Shown here piece by piece: positions 8,941-18,088 of a DNA stretch of 64,000 nucleotides (the first letter of the stretch is position 1; the number at the start of each line of letters is the position of its first letter). The position numbers and the translations under genes were made by a program. The notes beneath the pieces were generated by a model. It made no database searches. It worked only from the letters and a program-made list of their open reading frames with translations, and was not told the DNA's origin. This DNA is from Amycolatopsis sp. A133. GTDB taxonomy: Bacteria > Actinomycetota > Actinomycetes > Mycobacteriales > Pseudonocardiaceae. The stretch covers positions 1 through 64,000 of the forward strand of contig NZ_JAVHJU010000042.1 of the NCBI RefSeq assembly GCF_031082405.1, in the 5' to 3' direction.

Positions 8941-9759
8941 ATGACCACCAGCACGAAAACGTCGGAGCGCCGCTACCGCGCGCGGTCGAAGCTGCGGAGG
9001 CGGTTCGCCGGCCTGCTCGCGCTCGGTATCGCGCTGGTGGGCGCCGGCGCGCTGTACGCCGTGTTCGCCCCGGAGCCGCAGACCGCGCAGGCCCAGGGCA
9101 CGCCGGCGCAGCTGCGCCTCGGCGAGCAGGTCTACAACAACACCTGCATCGCCTGCCACGGCGCGAACCTCGAGGGCGTGCAGGACCGCGGCCCGAGCCT
9201 GATCGGCATCGGCGACGCCGCGGTGTACTTCCAGACTTCTTCCGGCCGCATGCCCGCCGCGCGCCAGGAGGCGCAGATCGAGCGGAAGCCGCCGAAGCTG
9301 ACCGAGGCCGAGATCGACGCGGTCGGCGCCTACATCCAGGCGCACGGCGGCGGCGTCCAGCGCCCCGCCGAGAAGGGCGAGGCCCTGCGCGGCGACGACC
9401 CGGCCCGCGGTGGCGAGCTGTTCCGCCTCAACTGCGCGTCGTGCCACAACTTCACCGGCCGCGGTGGCGCGCTGTCCGCCGGCAAGTACGCGCCGAACCT
9501 GGACCCGGCGAGCGAAGAGCAGATCTACACGGCCATGCTCACCGGCCCGCAGAACATGCCGAAGTTCTCCGACCGGCAGCTGTCGCCGGAGGAGAAGAAG
9601 GACATCGTCGCCTACGTGAAGTCGGTGTCGGACGGCAACAATGACCCGGGTGGTAACGGCCTCGGCGGGGTCGGCCCCGCTTCGGAGGGCGTCATCGCCT
9701 TCATCGTCGGGATCGCCGCGCTGATCGGCGTGACGTTGTGGATTGGATCGAAGGCATGA
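8941..9759 (+). CDS. qcrC: Cytochrome bc1 complex diheme cytochrome c subunit
   Basis: This 272-residue membrane-anchored cytochrome c passes electrons from the Rieske protein directly to the CuA centre of CtaC, since these bacteria lack a soluble cytochrome c. It has an N-terminal membrane helix (about residues 20-45) and two covalent heme sites, CIACH (about 73) and CASCH (about 163). A C-terminal membrane helix ends in LIGVTLWIGSKA. Both halves have a distal Met in the expected region, including GPQNMPKF. Its stop codon overlaps the qcrA start (ATGA), so translation is coupled. Confidence 0.97.
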   Translation: MTTSTKTSERRYRARSKLRRRFAGLLALGIALVGAGALYAVFAPEPQTAQAQGTPAQLRLGEQVYNNTCIACHGANLEGVQDRGPSLIGIGDAAVYFQTSSGRMPAARQEAQIERKPPKLTEAEIDAVGAYIQAHGGGVQRPAEKGEALRGDDPARGGELFRLNCASCHNFTGRGGALSAGKYAPNLDPASEEQIYTAMLTGPQNMPKFSDRQLSPEEKKDIVAYVKSVSDGNNDPGGNGLGGVGPASEGVIAFIVGIAALIGVTLWIGSKA

Positions 9760-10922
9760 GTGCCGAGGGGCCGAAGCCGCCGACGGAGGCGGAGCTGGCT
9801 GAGATGGACCGGGACCAGCTGGTCAAGCTGGGTGGGCAGCTCGACGGGGTCGAGCTCGTCGAGTACCCCACGCCGTGGCCCGTGGAGGGCACCCGCGCGG
9901 AGAAGCGGGCCGAGCGCCTGGTCGCGTTCTGGTTCGCGCTGTCCGCGCTGGCCGGGATCGGGTTCGTCGTCGCGCTCATCTGGTGGCCGTGGCAGTACGA
10001 GGCGCCGGACAACGAGAGCGGCCACTTCTGGTACAGCCTCTACACCCCGATGCTCGGCCTCACGCTCGGCCTGGCCATCCTCGGCCTGGGCATCGGCGTG
10101 ATCCTGTACACGAAGAAGTTCGTGCCCGCCGAGGTCGCGGTGCAGCAGCGGAGCGACTCCAGCGGCGCCGGGTCGCCCGAGGTCGACCGCGCGACGATCC
10201 TCGCGCACCTGGCCGACGCCGGGAGCCGCAGCACCATCGCCCGCCGCTCGCTGATCAAGCGCTCGGCGATCGCCGGTGCGGGTGCGCTCGGCCTCGCGGC
10301 CGCGGCGCTGCCCATCGCGTCCTTCATCAAGAACCCGTGGAAGGACACCGAGACCCGCGATTCGCTGTGGCACACCGGCTGGCAGCCGAACTTCCCCGGC
10401 GAGAAGGTCTACCTGCGCCGCAACACCGGCAAGCCGGTCGAGGTGGAGCACGGCAAGGAGACCGAGATTTCGCTGGTCAAGGCCGAAGACCTCGACGCGG
10501 GCGCGATGGAGACGGTGTTCCCGTTCCGCGAGTCCGAGCGGAACAACGCGGAGGCCCTCGCCGCGGCGCTGACCCGGGTCGACAACCCGGTCATGCTGAT
10601 CCGCCTGCGCCCGACCGACGCCGCCAAGGTGGTCAAGCGGGCCGGCCAGGAGGACTACAACTTCGGCGACTACTACGCGTACACGAAGATCTGCAGCCAC
10701 GTCGGCTGCCCGACCTCCCTGTACGAGCAGCGGACCAACCGCATCCTGTGCCCGTGCCACCAGTCGCAGTTCGACGCGCTCCACTACGCCAAGCCGATCT
10801 TCGGCCCGGCGACCCGTCCGCTGGCCCAGCTACCGATCACGGTGGACGAAGAGGGATACTTGATCGCGCGAGGCGATTTCAACGAGGCCATCGGTCCGGC
10901 CTTTTGGGAGCGTAAGTCATGA
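9756..10922 (+). CDS. qcrA: Cytochrome bc1 complex Rieske iron-sulfur subunit
   Basis: The 388-residue Rieske protein has three N-terminal membrane helices (about residues 50-130 and 165-190), an actinobacterial feature; most bc1 Rieske proteins have one. A twin-arginine-like ARRSLIKRSAIAGAGALG precedes the third helix. The [2Fe-2S] ligands are plain: CSHVGC and, further on, CPCHQSQFD. The ATG at 9756 overlaps the qcrC stop and was preferred to an in-frame start 18 nt upstream. The stop overlaps the qcrB start (ATGA). Confidence 0.97.
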   Translation: MSAEGPKPPTEAELAEMDRDQLVKLGGQLDGVELVEYPTPWPVEGTRAEKRAERLVAFWFALSALAGIGFVVALIWWPWQYEAPDNESGHFWYSLYTPMLGLTLGLAILGLGIGVILYTKKFVPAEVAVQQRSDSSGAGSPEVDRATILAHLADAGSRSTIARRSLIKRSAIAGAGALGLAAAALPIASFIKNPWKDTETRDSLWHTGWQPNFPGEKVYLRRNTGKPVEVEHGKETEISLVKAEDLDAGAMETVFPFRESERNNAEALAAALTRVDNPVMLIRLRPTDAAKVVKRAGQEDYNFGDYYAYTKICSHVGCPTSLYEQRTNRILCPCHQSQFDALHYAKPIFGPATRPLAQLPITVDEEGYLIARGDFNEAIGPAFWERKS

Positions 10923-12601
10923 GTTCACTCACCACGCCGACCAAGGGCTCGAGCGCTGTCGAGCGGCACCTGGGCGAGGCCGCGAACAACGCTGACCAGC
11001 GGTACCACCTGGCCAAGGGCCTGCGGCACCAGATGAACAAGGTGTTCCCGACCCACTGGTCGTTCCTGCTGGGCGAGATCGCGCTCTACAGCTTCATCAT
11101 CCTGCTGCTCACCGGGGTGTACCTGACGCTGTTCTTCGACCCCTCCATGCAGGAGGTCGTCTACCACGGCAGCTTCAAGAACATGCAGGGCCTGGAGATG
11201 TCGCAGGCCTTCCGCACGACGCTGGACATCTCGTTCGACGTCCGCGGCGGCCTGTTCATGCGGCAGCTGCACCACTGGGCCGCGCTGATCTTCGTCGCGT
11301 CCATGGCCGTGCACATGCTGCGCATCTTCTTCACCGGCGCGTTCCGGCGCCCGCGTGAGGCCAACTGGGTGATCGGTGGCCTGCTGCTGGTCCTGGGTTG
11401 CTTCGAAGGCTTCTTCGGCTACTCGCTGCCGGACGACCTGCTCTCGGGCACCGGTATCCGCGCGACGCTGTCGGGCATCGTGCTCTCGGTGCCGGTGGCC
11501 GGCACGTGGATCCACTGGGCGCTGTTCGGCGGGGAGTTCCCCGGCGACCAGATCATCCCGCGCCTGTACACGCTGCACATCCTGCTGCTGCCGGGCATCA
11601 TGCTCGCGCTGGTCGGGGTGCACCTGGCCCTGGTCTGGTACCAGAAGCACACGCAGTTCCCCGGCGTGCGCCGCAAGGAGACCAACGTCGTCGGCGTCCG
11701 GATCATGCCGTACTTCGCGCTCAAGGGCGGGGCGTTCTTCACGCTGGTCATCGGCGTGCTGGCGCTGATGTCGGGCCTGTTCCAGATCAACCCGGTGTGG
11801 AACTTCGGCCCGTACAACCCGGCGCAGGTGTCGGCGGGCTCGCAGCCCGACTGGTACATGGCCTGGGCCGACGGCATGCTCCGGATCTGGCCGGCGTGGG
11901 AGGTCTACCTCGGGAACTACACGATCCCGGCGGTGTTCTTCCCCGGCGCGGTCGGCATGCCGATCCTGATCGGGCTGCTGCTGGCCTACCCGTTCCTCGA
12001 GCGGAGGCTGTCCAAGGACACCGCGCACCACAACCTGCTCCAGCGGCCCCGGGACGCCCCGGTCCGCACGGCGCTGGGCGCGATGGCGCTGGGCTTCTTC
12101 ATGGTCATCGAGCTGTCGGGCTTCAACGACATCATCGCCGACAGCTTCGACATCTCGCTGAACGCGACGACGTGGGCGGGCCGCATCGGCGTGCTGATCG
12201 TGCCGCCGCTGGCCTACTACTTCACCTACCGCATCTGCCTGGGCCTGCAGCGGGCGGACCGCGAGGTGCTGGAGCACGGCGTCGAGACGGGCATCATCAA
12301 GCGGCTGCCGCACGGTGAGTTCATCGAAATCCACCAGCCGCTGGCCGGCCTCGACAGCCACGGCCACGCGATCCCGCTCGAGTACCAGGGCGCGTCGGTG
12401 CCGAAGAAGATGAACAAGCTGGGTTCGGCCGGGCACGCCGTGCCGGGCACGTTCTGGACCCCGGACCCGGCCGAGGAGACCGCCGCGCTGGAGCGGGCCA
12501 ACGGCAACGGTCACTCCGGCGGCGAGAACGGCCAGCACGGCCAGCACGGTGAGTTCGACTCCGCGGAAACGGCGTCGGCCGCCAAGCAGGCGGACCACTA
12601 G
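10919..12601 (+). CDS. qcrB: Cytochrome bc1 complex cytochrome b subunit
   Basis: This 560-residue integral membrane protein carries the quinol sites and two b hemes. Helix-bundle landmarks are visible: paired His in RQLHHWAALIFVASMAVHM and in LYTLHILLLPGIMLALVGVHLAL, and the Qo-site PVWNFGPY region near residue 300. A long hydrophilic C-terminal extension (about 460-560) rich in Gly, His and Asn is longer than in mitochondria but usual in actinobacteria. It is the last gene of the operon. This subunit is the target of bcc inhibitors such as telacebec in mycobacteria (family knowledge). Confidence 0.97.
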   Translation: MSSLTTPTKGSSAVERHLGEAANNADQRYHLAKGLRHQMNKVFPTHWSFLLGEIALYSFIILLLTGVYLTLFFDPSMQEVVYHGSFKNMQGLEMSQAFRTTLDISFDVRGGLFMRQLHHWAALIFVASMAVHMLRIFFTGAFRRPREANWVIGGLLLVLGCFEGFFGYSLPDDLLSGTGIRATLSGIVLSVPVAGTWIHWALFGGEFPGDQIIPRLYTLHILLLPGIMLALVGVHLALVWYQKHTQFPGVRRKETNVVGVRIMPYFALKGGAFFTLVIGVLALMSGLFQINPVWNFGPYNPAQVSAGSQPDWYMAWADGMLRIWPAWEVYLGNYTIPAVFFPGAVGMPILIGLLLAYPFLERRLSKDTAHHNLLQRPRDAPVRTALGAMALGFFMVIELSGFNDIIADSFDISLNATTWAGRIGVLIVPPLAYYFTYRICLGLQRADREVLEHGVETGIIKRLPHGEFIEIHQPLAGLDSHGHAIPLEYQGASVPKKMNKLGSAGHAVPGTFWTPDPAEETAALERANGNGHSGGENGQHGQHGEFDSAETASAAKQADH

Positions 12602-12618
12602 CTCCAGGCGCTCAACGT

Positions 12619-12656
12619 CGAAGGCCACCTCTTCCGGGAGGTGGCCTTCGGCGTTT
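12619..12656. terminator. Terminator after qcrB, bidirectional
   Basis: A perfect 13-bp stem (CGAAGGCCACCTC and complement) with a 6-nt loop is followed by GCGTTTCT. It lies between the convergent ends of qcrB and the Lrp-type gene and can serve both strands. Confidence 0.75.
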
Positions 12657-12676
12657 CTGCGGGTCTGGCCGGGCGG

Positions 12677-12958
12677 TCAGTCCTCCACGCCGATCGAGAA
12701 GGCCGATTCCGTGTCGGCGCGGGAGTACGACCGGAACGCGATGTGCGTGACGGTGTTCAGCACGCCCGCCACCTTCCCGATCTTGCCGGGGATCAGGTCG
12801 GCCAGGCCTTCGTGCGTGGACACCTGCACCGTGGCGATGAGGTCGACGTCCCCGGCGCACGAGTAGACCTCGCCGACACCCTCGATGTCGGCGATCGCCT
12901 GCGCGGCGTCCGGGATCGCGTCCGCCTCTACCTGGATCAACACGATCGCGGTGATCAC
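12677..12958 (-). CDS. Lrp/AsnC ligand-binding (RAM) domain protein
   Basis: The 93-residue protein consists only of the effector-binding domain of Lrp/AsnC regulators: a beta-alpha-beta-beta-alpha-beta ferredoxin-like fold with MITAIVLIQVEA at strand one and VGEVYSCAGDVDLIATVQV in the middle. It has no DNA-binding helix-turn-helix. Such stand-alone RAM proteins form oligomers that bind amino acids. Related small proteins are found beside qcrB in other Pseudonocardiaceae, to my knowledge. The function is unknown; it may modulate a full-length Lrp protein by mixed assembly. Confidence 0.85.
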   Translation of the reverse strand: MITAIVLIQVEADAIPDAAQAIADIEGVGEVYSCAGDVDLIATVQVSTHEGLADLIPGKIGKVAGVLNTVTHIAFRSYSRADTESAFSIGVED

Positions 12959-13009
12959 CTGGGTCCTCCAAGACTCGTCTGCGGGGTTCGCCCGCGATCC
13001 TAGTGAGCC

Positions 13010-13747
13010 TCAAGCCGCGGTGTGTGCCAGCCAGTGGGCGGCGAGCGCGGGGTCGCCGGTGGTGGTGACGCGGTCCGCGGGCAGGCGCCGGGTCAGCACG
13101 AGCAGGAGGTCCTGCACGGGGCCGGTCAGCGTGACGTCCGCGGGTTCCGTTGCGCGGGTCCACCGGACGCCGCCGCGGGTGCGGGTGATCAGCCAGCCCG
13201 GGCCGTCGTCCGGTTTCAGCTGCAGGGTCTGGCCGGTGCCGCGCAGCTCGGCGAAGCCCGGTTTGAGGCTCGCCGTGACCGGGTCGGCGAGCAGTTCCAG
13301 CCACTCGCTGATCGCGTCGGCCGCGAGGTCCGGTGCCACGGTGAACGCCGTGCCGGTGGTCAGGGCCGCGTCGGCGTGGTGGACGGTGGTGTCGTGGAGC
13401 ATCCGGCGCAGCCAGAACGTCGCCGGCTGCGGGCCGAAGAACGTCCAGACCGGGGTGTCGCCGGCGGTTTTCACGGCGTCTTCGAGGTCCGCGGCGCCTT
13501 CGAGGAGCCAGCCGGACCACTTTCCGGGGGAGCCGGGGTCGGCGTCGAACGGCTCCGGGACCGGCGACGGTCCCGACCGGACGATGCCCGCGGCCCAGCG
13601 GTGGGCCTGGCCGAGGTGGCCCACGAGCACCCGCAGCGGCCACTCCGGGCAGGTGGGGACCGGGGTTTCCGGGTCGGCGCCGTCCACCGCGGCGGCGAAC
13701 CCGGCGGTGTGGTCGTGGAGTCCTTCGGCGAGTCTTGCGTTGTCCAT
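13010..13747 (-). CDS. Maleylpyruvate isomerase family mycothiol-dependent enzyme
   Basis: The 245-residue protein of the DinB/MDMPI superfamily has an N-terminal four-helix bundle with metal-binding His residues (GHLGQAHRWAAGI near residue 48 and MLHDTTVHHADAAL near 117). A C-terminal SCP-like domain is present at about residues 160-245. Mycothiol-dependent members carry out isomerisation or thiol-transfer detoxification. The substrate is not known. It is divergent from a MerR-family gene with only 44 nt between the starts, so MerR control is likely. The ATG is favoured because longer versions run through the MerR operator. Confidence 0.85.
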   Translation of the reverse strand: MDNARLAEGLHDHTAGFAAAVDGADPETPVPTCPEWPLRVLVGHLGQAHRWAAGIVRSGPSPVPEPFDADPGSPGKWSGWLLEGAADLEDAVKTAGDTPVWTFFGPQPATFWLRRMLHDTTVHHADAALTTGTAFTVAPDLAADAISEWLELLADPVTASLKPGFAELRGTGQTLQLKPDDGPGWLITRTRGGVRWTRATEPADVTLTGPVQDLLLVLTRRLPADRVTTTGDPALAAHWLAHTAA

Positions 13748-13761
13748 GGCCGTACCGTAGG

Positions 13762-13782
13762 AACTCCACCCGGCTGGAGGTT
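13762..13782. promoter_or_regulatory. Candidate MerR operator
   Basis: CTCCA at 13764-13768 and TGGAG at 13775-13779 form an inverted repeat with a 6-nt spacer, with partial symmetry outside. It lies between the mycothiol-dependent enzyme and the MerR gene, 10 to 13 nt before the MerR start. MerR proteins typically bind such dyads inside stretched promoters, so one site could control both genes. Confidence 0.55.
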
Positions 13783-13791
13783 CGACCGAAG

Positions 13792-14697
13792 GTGACCGGA
13801 GACACACTCGGCATCGGCGAGCTGGCGCACCGGACCGGCGTGCCGGTCCGCACGATCCGGTTCTACTGCGACGAGGGCGTCCTGGAGCCCGTGCGCAGCG
13901 CAGGCGGGCACCGGCGGTTCGACCGCGCGGCGATCGACCGGCTGAACCTGGTGCGCCGGCTGCGCGGGCTCGGGCTGGGCCTGCGGCCGATCACCGACGT
14001 CCTCGCCGGCCGCTGTTCCCTCGACGACGCCGTCGCGGCCGAGCGGGCCGCCCTCGACCGCGAGCTGGCCACGCTGGCCTGGCGGCGTTCGATGCTCCGC
14101 GCCGTCTCGGAGGCGGCGCCGGCCGACCGCGCGGACCGCCTCGAACTGCTGTCCGCGGTCCAGGACGGGTATTCGGCGCACGAAACGCTGGTCCGCCTCT
14201 GGCACCCGATGACGACGGGCCCGATCCCACCGGACACGGCCCGCATGTTCCTCGGCATCAGCGCGCCCGAGCCTCCGGACCGGCCGACGGCGGCCCAGGT
14301 GGTGGCGTACGCCGAGCTGGTGCTGCTCGCCGCGGACTCCCGGCTGGCGTTCGACGTGAAGGCGAGCACGCTGGCCGGCCACGACCGCATCGCCGACCTC
14401 GGTGTGCTCCACGCGGAGGTGGGGGAGGCGTGCGCACTGGCGGCCCCGCGGGTGGCGGCGGGGGAGCGGCCGTCCCCGGGACGGGCACTGGACCGTTTTG
14501 TGGCGGCCCACGCGGCGGCGCTGGGCCGGTCCGACAGCCTGCCGTTCCGCCGGGCGCTGAACCACCGGACGGCCCCGGACCGCCGGCCCCACCTCCGGCG
14601 CTACTGGCACCTGGCGGGCGAGATCACGGGCGAGGCGGCTCCCATGGGCGTCGCCCACACCTGGCTCCTGGACGCCTTGAACACTTCACTCACCTGA
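13792..14697 (+). CDS. MerR-family transcriptional regulator
   Basis: The 301-residue protein has an N-terminal MerR winged helix: IGELAHRTGVPVRTIRFYCDEG, then SAGGHRRFDRAAIDRLNLVRRL. A coiled helix follows at about residues 75-110, then a large helical C-terminal domain of about 190 residues that should hold the effector site. No Cys-rich metal motif is seen, so an organic effector is more likely. The GTG is preferred to an earlier in-frame ATG, which would overlap the divergent gene and the operator. It is nearly leaderless if the operator lies in its promoter. Confidence 0.85.
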   Translation: MTGDTLGIGELAHRTGVPVRTIRFYCDEGVLEPVRSAGGHRRFDRAAIDRLNLVRRLRGLGLGLRPITDVLAGRCSLDDAVAAERAALDRELATLAWRRSMLRAVSEAAPADRADRLELLSAVQDGYSAHETLVRLWHPMTTGPIPPDTARMFLGISAPEPPDRPTAAQVVAYAELVLLAADSRLAFDVKASTLAGHDRIADLGVLHAEVGEACALAAPRVAAGERPSPGRALDRFVAAHAAALGRSDSLPFRRALNHRTAPDRRPHLRRYWHLAGEITGEAAPMGVAHTWLLDALNTSLT

Positions 14698-14753
14698 GCC
14701 CCAGCTCCCCCGCGCCCAGACCAGCCGCCCCTCCGGCTCACGTGAGCCGAGAG

Positions 14754-14821
14754 CGGCACTTTCCCTACGAAAGTGACGCCTCGAGGCCCGCGACACGTCA
14801 CTTTCCCTACGAAAGTGACGT
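14754..14821. repeat. Two hairpin repeats in a convergent gap
   Basis: The 20-nt element CACTTTCCCTACGAAAGTGA occurs twice (14757-14776 and 14799-14818). Each folds into a hairpin: the first with partly matching GGC/GCC outer arms, the second extending to a 27-bp near-palindrome (ACGTCACTTTC...GAAAGTGACGT). A separate palindrome, CGGCTCACGTGAGCCG, lies just upstream at 14734-14749. The elements fill the gap between MerR (plus) and the exonuclease gene (minus) and probably terminate both. Confidence 0.8.
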
Positions 14822-14822
14822 C

Positions 14823-16526
14823 TTAGCCGATGTGTTCGAGGGAGTGGGCGTCCGCTACCAGGCTCAGCCAGCCCTGCCAGCCCGCCACTGCCGCCGGCTC
14901 GGCCCAGGGGCGCGTGGTGCGGACCAGGCGGACTCCGGGGCGGGTCAGCCAGCGCAGCAGCACCCCCACCTCCTCCGGGGGTGCTCCGTGGAGCGGGCCC
15001 GGCTCCGGGAGCACCGTCTCCGCCGACGCCACCAGCGCCTCCACCACCGGCATCGGCGGCACCCCGCGGCGGGCCACGCCCGCCGACGCCAGCCTGCCGT
15101 AGCGGATCACCGCCAGCTCCCAGCCGCCCGCGCCGTCCGGGCCGGCCGCGATCAGCTCGCCGATCGACGCCAGGGACGCCTGGCGGTGCGCCCGGCCCAG
15201 TGCGCGGATCAGCCCCGCCAGCTCGTCGCGGTGGCGGGCCGCCTGCTCGTAGTGCCGTCCCTCCGCGAGCCGCTCCACGTGCGCCGCCGCCGTGTGCAGG
15301 GGACGGCCGTCCAGGCCCGCGATCAGGCCCGACACCGACTCGACCGCCGGGCTGTAGGCCTCCACGCTCTGCCGTCCCGCGCACGGCGCCCCGCAGCGTC
15401 CCAGCTCCGCCAGCACGCACGGGGTCCCGTTCGCCGAGCGCGGCGAGATCCGCTGGGTGCACGTCCGCAGCCCCGACGCCCCGGCCAGGGTGTCCGCCGT
15501 CGTGCGCGCGTCCGCCTGGTTGCGGAACGGGCCCAGCACCCCCGGCCGCGGCAGCCGGACCACCGACAACCGCGGGAACGCCTCGTCCGTCAAACCGATC
15601 CACCAGCCCTGGTGCCGGTTCTTCGACCGCCGGTTGTACGCGGGCCGGTGCGCCGCGATCAGCCGCAGCTCCCGCACCTCCGCCTCCAGCGCGTGCGCGC
15701 ACACCACGTGGTCGACGCGCTCGGCGAGCGCCACCATTTCCCGGATCCGGCTCCGCCCCTCCGAACCCGTGAAGTACGTCCGCACGCGCCGGCGCAGGTC
15801 CTTCGCCGTGCCGACGTACAGCACCTCGTCCTTCGGACCCTTGAACAGGTAGACGCCCGGGGCCGACGGCAGGTCCGCCGCCAGGTGCCGCTTCGCCCGC
15901 TGGGCGACGGTCACCTCCGGCAGGTACCCCATCAGCTCCTCGAGCGAGTGCACGCCCAGGTTCCCGACCCGCTCGAGCAGGCCGTGCAGGACGTCCACCG
16001 TCGCCCGCGCGTCGTCGAGCGCCCGGTGCGTCGGGCGCGTCCTCGCCCCGAACAGCAACGCCAGCGCCGTCAGGTTGTACCGCCCGACCTCGTCCCGCGG
16101 CACCACCCGCCGGGCCAGCCGGACCGTGCACACCACGGCCGGCTTCGGCCACACGTACCCGTGCCCCTCGCACGCCGCCCGCATGTGCGACGTGTCGAAG
16201 CCCGAATTGTGCGCCACCAGCACCGAGCCGCCGATGAACTCGAGGAACGCCGGCAGCACCTCCTGGATCGGCGGCGCGTCGTAGACCATCGCCTGCGTGA
16301 TCCCCGTCAGCGAGACGATCTGCGGCGGGATCACCATCCCCGGGTTGATCAGCGTCGCGAACTCGCCCAGCACCTCGCCCGCGCGCACCTTCACCGCGCC
16401 GATCTCGGTGATCCCCGACGGCCCCGGCGGTGCCCCGGTGGTCTCGAGGTCGAAGACGACGAAGGTGGTGTCCCGCAACGGGGTTCCGAGCTCGTCGAAG
16501 GCGAGCTGAGCCTGGACCGGACGCAT
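14823..16526 (-). CDS. DEDDh exonuclease / GIY-YIG nuclease fusion (UvrC-like, Rv2191 type)
   Basis: The 567-residue protein has two nuclease domains. The N-terminal DnaQ-like 3'-5' exonuclease (about residues 18-190) has FDLETTG, HNSGFDTSHM and HRALDDARATVDVL supplying the DEDDh residues. A GIY-YIG domain (about 220-300) reads PGVYLFKG...VLYVGTAKDLRRR, followed by a UvrC-like region with a Cys cluster (LRTCTQRIS, CVLAELGRCGAPCAGR). Homologues in mycobacteria sit at the same place beside trpD and the qcr genes. A DNA repair role is likely but not proven. A GTG at 16550 is an alternative start; neither has a strong ribosome site. Confidence 0.9.
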   Translation of the reverse strand: MRPVQAQLAFDELGTPLRDTTFVVFDLETTGAPPGPSGITEIGAVKVRAGEVLGEFATLINPGMVIPPQIVSLTGITQAMVYDAPPIQEVLPAFLEFIGGSVLVAHNSGFDTSHMRAACEGHGYVWPKPAVVCTVRLARRVVPRDEVGRYNLTALALLFGARTRPTHRALDDARATVDVLHGLLERVGNLGVHSLEELMGYLPEVTVAQRAKRHLAADLPSAPGVYLFKGPKDEVLYVGTAKDLRRRVRTYFTGSEGRSRIREMVALAERVDHVVCAHALEAEVRELRLIAAHRPAYNRRSKNRHQGWWIGLTDEAFPRLSVVRLPRPGVLGPFRNQADARTTADTLAGASGLRTCTQRISPRSANGTPCVLAELGRCGAPCAGRQSVEAYSPAVESVSGLIAGLDGRPLHTAAAHVERLAEGRHYEQAARHRDELAGLIRALGRAHRQASLASIGELIAAGPDGAGGWELAVIRYGRLASAGVARRGVPPMPVVEALVASAETVLPEPGPLHGAPPEEVGVLLRWLTRPGVRLVRTTRPWAEPAAVAGWQGWLSLVADAHSLEHIG

Positions 16527-16623
16527 GGGCGGAACTGTAGGGGTGACCACCGACAGTTTCCGCGCGCCGCCGGTCCGTGTGGTGCGCGGGGCGGGATGCG
16601 GGGGCGGGGCCTACCCTGGACCA

Positions 16624-18021
16624 ATGCACCCGCAGCCGCTCGTGCCGGAGCCGCCCGGGGACCCCGTCGGTCCCTCGGGTGTCGCGTCGCGCTCCGAGCC
16701 GGCCGAGGAGGCCGCTGACCAGGCCGGACATCCCGAACCGGCCACCTGGCCGACCCTCCCCGAACCGGTCCGCGACCGCATCGCCGAGCTCGCCGCGGCG
16801 GCCGTCGCCAAGCTGCCCGCCACCGACGTGCCGCGCCAGCTGCGGCCCGTCGCCAAGTTCGCCCCGGCCAAGCGGGCCAAGCTGGGCGGCGGTGCCCTGC
16901 TCGCGGCCCTCGGCGACTCCTCCCAGTTCCGGACCGCCGTCATCGAATGGCTCCGCGAACACCGCACCGACGCCCTCGACCCCAACGCCACCGACTCCGT
17001 CGCCGCGGCCGCGGCCGCCGTCCTCCTCGGCGAGTCCGGGGCCATCGGGCGCGTCCGGCTGGTGGCCAGGAACGCCGAGGAAAACGCCCTGCGCGCCGAA
17101 CGCGACGCCGCGCTCGCCCGCACCCAGCGGCTCGAAGCCGAGCTCGCCCAGGTCCGCGCCGAACTCGCGGAGGCGAAACAAGCCGCCGAGAACGCACGAG
17201 GCGAGCGCGAAGGCGAAGTCGAGAAGCTCCTGAAGCGGCTTCGCGAACAAGGTGTCCAGCTGCGCCAGGCCCGGGACGCGGCCGAAGCGGCGTCCGCCGA
17301 AGCCGAACGCGGTTCCGCCGCGCGCCACGACGAGATCGCCGCCCTCACCACCCAGCTCGAGCGCGAGCGCCAGCGGGTCGCCGGTGAACGCGCCCGCGCC
17401 GAACGCGCCGCCGCCGACGCCGAGATCGCCCGCCAGTCCGCCCGCGAAGCCCGGCAGGCCGACGAGGTGCGGCTCGCCCTGCTCATCGACACCATCGACG
17501 GCGCCGTCACCGGCCTGCGCCGCGAGCTCGCCCTCGGCGCGCGCGGCGCCCGCCCGGCGGACATGGTCCGCGGCGCCAGCTCCGGCACCGGCCAAGGCGG
17601 CAAGATCGCCGACGTGTCCGCCTTGGACCGCTACCTGGCGCTGCCCAACGTGCACCTGATCGTCGACGGCTACAACGTCACCAAGACCGGCTACCCCGAA
17701 CTCGCCCTCGCCGACCAGCGCGACCGGCTGGTCCACCAGCTGTCCGCGCTGGCCGCCCGGACCTCCGCCGAGGTCACGGTCGTGTTCGACGGCGCCGGCG
17801 TGCTCTCCGTCCCGGCGTCGGTGCCCCGCGGGGTGCGGGTGCTGTTCTCCGACCGCGGGGTGCTGGCCGACGACGTGATCCGCAACCTCGTCGCGGCCGA
17901 GCCCGCGGGGCGGCCCATGGTCGTCGCGACCTCCGACCGCGCGGTCGCGGACTCCGTGCGGCGCGGTGGCGCCCACCCGGCTCCGTCATCGGTGCTGGTC
18001 AGCCGCCTGTCGAGGGTCTGA
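16624..18021 (+). CDS. NYN (YacP-like) RNase domain protein with coiled coil
   Basis: The 465-residue protein has an N-terminal helical domain (about residues 40-145), a long Ala/Glu/Arg coiled coil (about 150-290) and a C-terminal NYN/PIN-like nuclease domain (about 335-465). Conserved acidic residues are in VHLIVDGYNVTKTGYP, TVVFDGAG and ATSDRAVADSVR. NYN domains cut RNA; the coiled coil suggests oligomerisation. It is divergent from the exonuclease gene. The ATG gives a start about 100 nt from that gene. The same architecture is seen in other actinomycetes near this locus. Confidence 0.85.
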   Translation: MHPQPLVPEPPGDPVGPSGVASRSEPAEEAADQAGHPEPATWPTLPEPVRDRIAELAAAAVAKLPATDVPRQLRPVAKFAPAKRAKLGGGALLAALGDSSQFRTAVIEWLREHRTDALDPNATDSVAAAAAAVLLGESGAIGRVRLVARNAEENALRAERDAALARTQRLEAELAQVRAELAEAKQAAENARGEREGEVEKLLKRLREQGVQLRQARDAAEAASAEAERGSAARHDEIAALTTQLERERQRVAGERARAERAAADAEIARQSAREARQADEVRLALLIDTIDGAVTGLRRELALGARGARPADMVRGASSGTGQGGKIADVSALDRYLALPNVHLIVDGYNVTKTGYPELALADQRDRLVHQLSALAARTSAEVTVVFDGAGVLSVPASVPRGVRVLFSDRGVLADDVIRNLVAAEPAGRPMVVATSDRAVADSVRRGGAHPAPSSVLVSRLSRV

Positions 18022-18088
18022 CCGCCGAAAATTGTCGGTGGTGGCGCCTACCGTCCTCCTCAGTCAGTCCCGACGTGAGGAGGACTAC

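Noticed and set aside
14686..17976. 1096-codon minus-strand open frame
   Set aside because: It runs antisense to the NYN gene and then out of frame through the exonuclease gene; no domain is recognised, and composition is that of a GC-rich shadow frame.
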